From: an uncultured Desulfobacter sp.
Lineage (GTDB): Bacteria > Desulfobacterota > Desulfobacteria > Desulfobacterales > Desulfobacteraceae
Length of the DNA: 64,000 nucleotides
Direction of reading: 5' to 3'
Assembly (NCBI RefSeq): GCF_963666145.1
Contig: NZ_OY762614.1
Location: 3,276,501-3,340,500, forward strand
Notes under the pieces: generated by a model
What the model was told of the DNA's origin: nothing
The model's database searches: none
What the model saw: only the letters and a program-made list of their open reading frames with translations
Part shown: piece by piece, positions 63,642 through 64,000 of the stretch
Numbering within the stretch: the first letter of the stretch is position 1
Layout of the letters: every line of letters starts with the position of its first letter
Made by a program: the position numbers and the translations under genes

Positions 63642-64000
63642 CGGGCTGCCAAGATTTTGAATACAGTGATCAATTCCATAAGAATGAATCAGGACTTTTG
63701 AGCTTACGCCAGCGATCCTTACAAATGGTAGGGCTCGCTTTCCGGACAAAACATGTTCCCCAAGATGTTGTGCTTTGATTTTTTTCCGCTGACCACAAAT
63801 CTTGCGGTCAAACGTCGGATTAAAAAATTTGATTTTACCAGACAAAAAATATTCTCAATAGAGCAGACTACCTCCAAAGCAAGGTCCATTTTCCGGTTGG
63901 AAGCCCCCCCCAGACTTTCCCTGTAATTCAGGTGTGTTGAAAAACATTATAAATCTGATTGTTCCATTGATGACTCTATATTCAGGAAACTGATTGTTAG
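63642..64000. other. Right edge: unassigned sequence with repeat copy 3
   Basis: 359 bp. A 70-codon minus frame (63633-63845) has no recognised family. The segment 63866-63924 is the third copy of the DYL-KVHF repeat (ADYLQSKVHFPVGSPP). No complete gene is visible before the window ends. Confidence 0.4.
63866..63924 (+). repeat. Degenerate repeat, copy 3 (DYL-KVHF tail)
   Basis: DNA similarity to 47579-47635 is clear in CAAGGTCCATTTT and the following CCCCC-CAGACT-CCCTGT. Encodes ADYLQSKVHFPVGSPPQTFP. Lies 224 bp beyond the IS66 right flank. Confidence 0.5.

Noticed and set aside
63633..63845. 70-codon minus-strand frame right of IS66
   Set aside because: Not assigned; the basic stretch CGQRKKIKAQHL suggests a mobile-gene relic but nothing decisive.
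1..64000. CRISPR arrays, tRNA, rRNA, riboswitches
   Set aside because: No regularly spaced repeats, no cloverleaf with CCA-type ends, and no conserved riboswitch cores were seen on reading both strands.

Overview
The window reads as chromosomal DNA of an anaerobic Desulfobacterota bacterium, probably a Desulfobacter/Desulfobacula-type sulfate reducer. This is inferred from a single-chain pyruvate:ferredoxin oxidoreductase beside PEP synthase, an iron-sulfur ene-reductase, a double-cubane-cluster protein, a tungstate/molybdate-binding protein and an IPTL-CTERM protein. No rRNA, tRNA, CRISPR array or riboswitch was recognised.

Left part (1-43.9 kb), ordinary chromosome. It holds a truncated FadH-type ene-reductase, a SAM methyltransferase and a CDP-alcohol phosphatidyltransferase with two catalytic domains. 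Next come an MFS pump/YgiQ/GntR operon, a motAB stator pair, an orphan tungstate-binding protein, a NifU-like scaffold pair and a stand-alone Cache protein. These are followed by CBS protein plus ppsA, a Cache chemoreceptor, nifJ, an MscS channel and several small or orphan proteins. yebC, rlmE and radA lie together. A four-gene operon (30.1-33.9 kb) combines a COG1907/beta-RFAP-synthase-like GHMP protein, a TrpF-like isomerase, a zinc dehydrogenase and a DhnA-type aldolase, and looks like an uncharacterised sugar or cofactor pathway. After a CsgG-like lipoprotein and a decayed MFS gene comes a TetR-controlled RND efflux operon ending in a double-cubane-cluster protein. Its promoter and paired operators are visible.

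Right part (43.9-64 kb), accessory island. It contains a translationally coupled cassette (DUF6880, pRiA4b ORF-3, RhuM), a VapBC toxin-antitoxin pair and an intact ISKra4-type element with 8-bp target duplication and an apparent -1 frameshift. It also contains gene debris and a large minus-strand polymorphic-toxin operon. That operon runs from an IPTL-CTERM alpha/alpha-toroid protein to a small secreted helical protein, a 2421-residue RHS protein and a DUF4304-like immunity protein. The RHS protein has an N-terminal transglutaminase-like fold lacking the cysteine and a C-terminal REase-like tip. An IS66 element bordered by 27-bp direct repeats closes the window.

The best candidates for undescribed biology are the four-gene pathway operon, the toroid/helical/RHS/immunity operon with a 97% identical 205-bp piece of the RHS gene copied downstream, and the DUF6880/pRiA4b/RhuM cassette.
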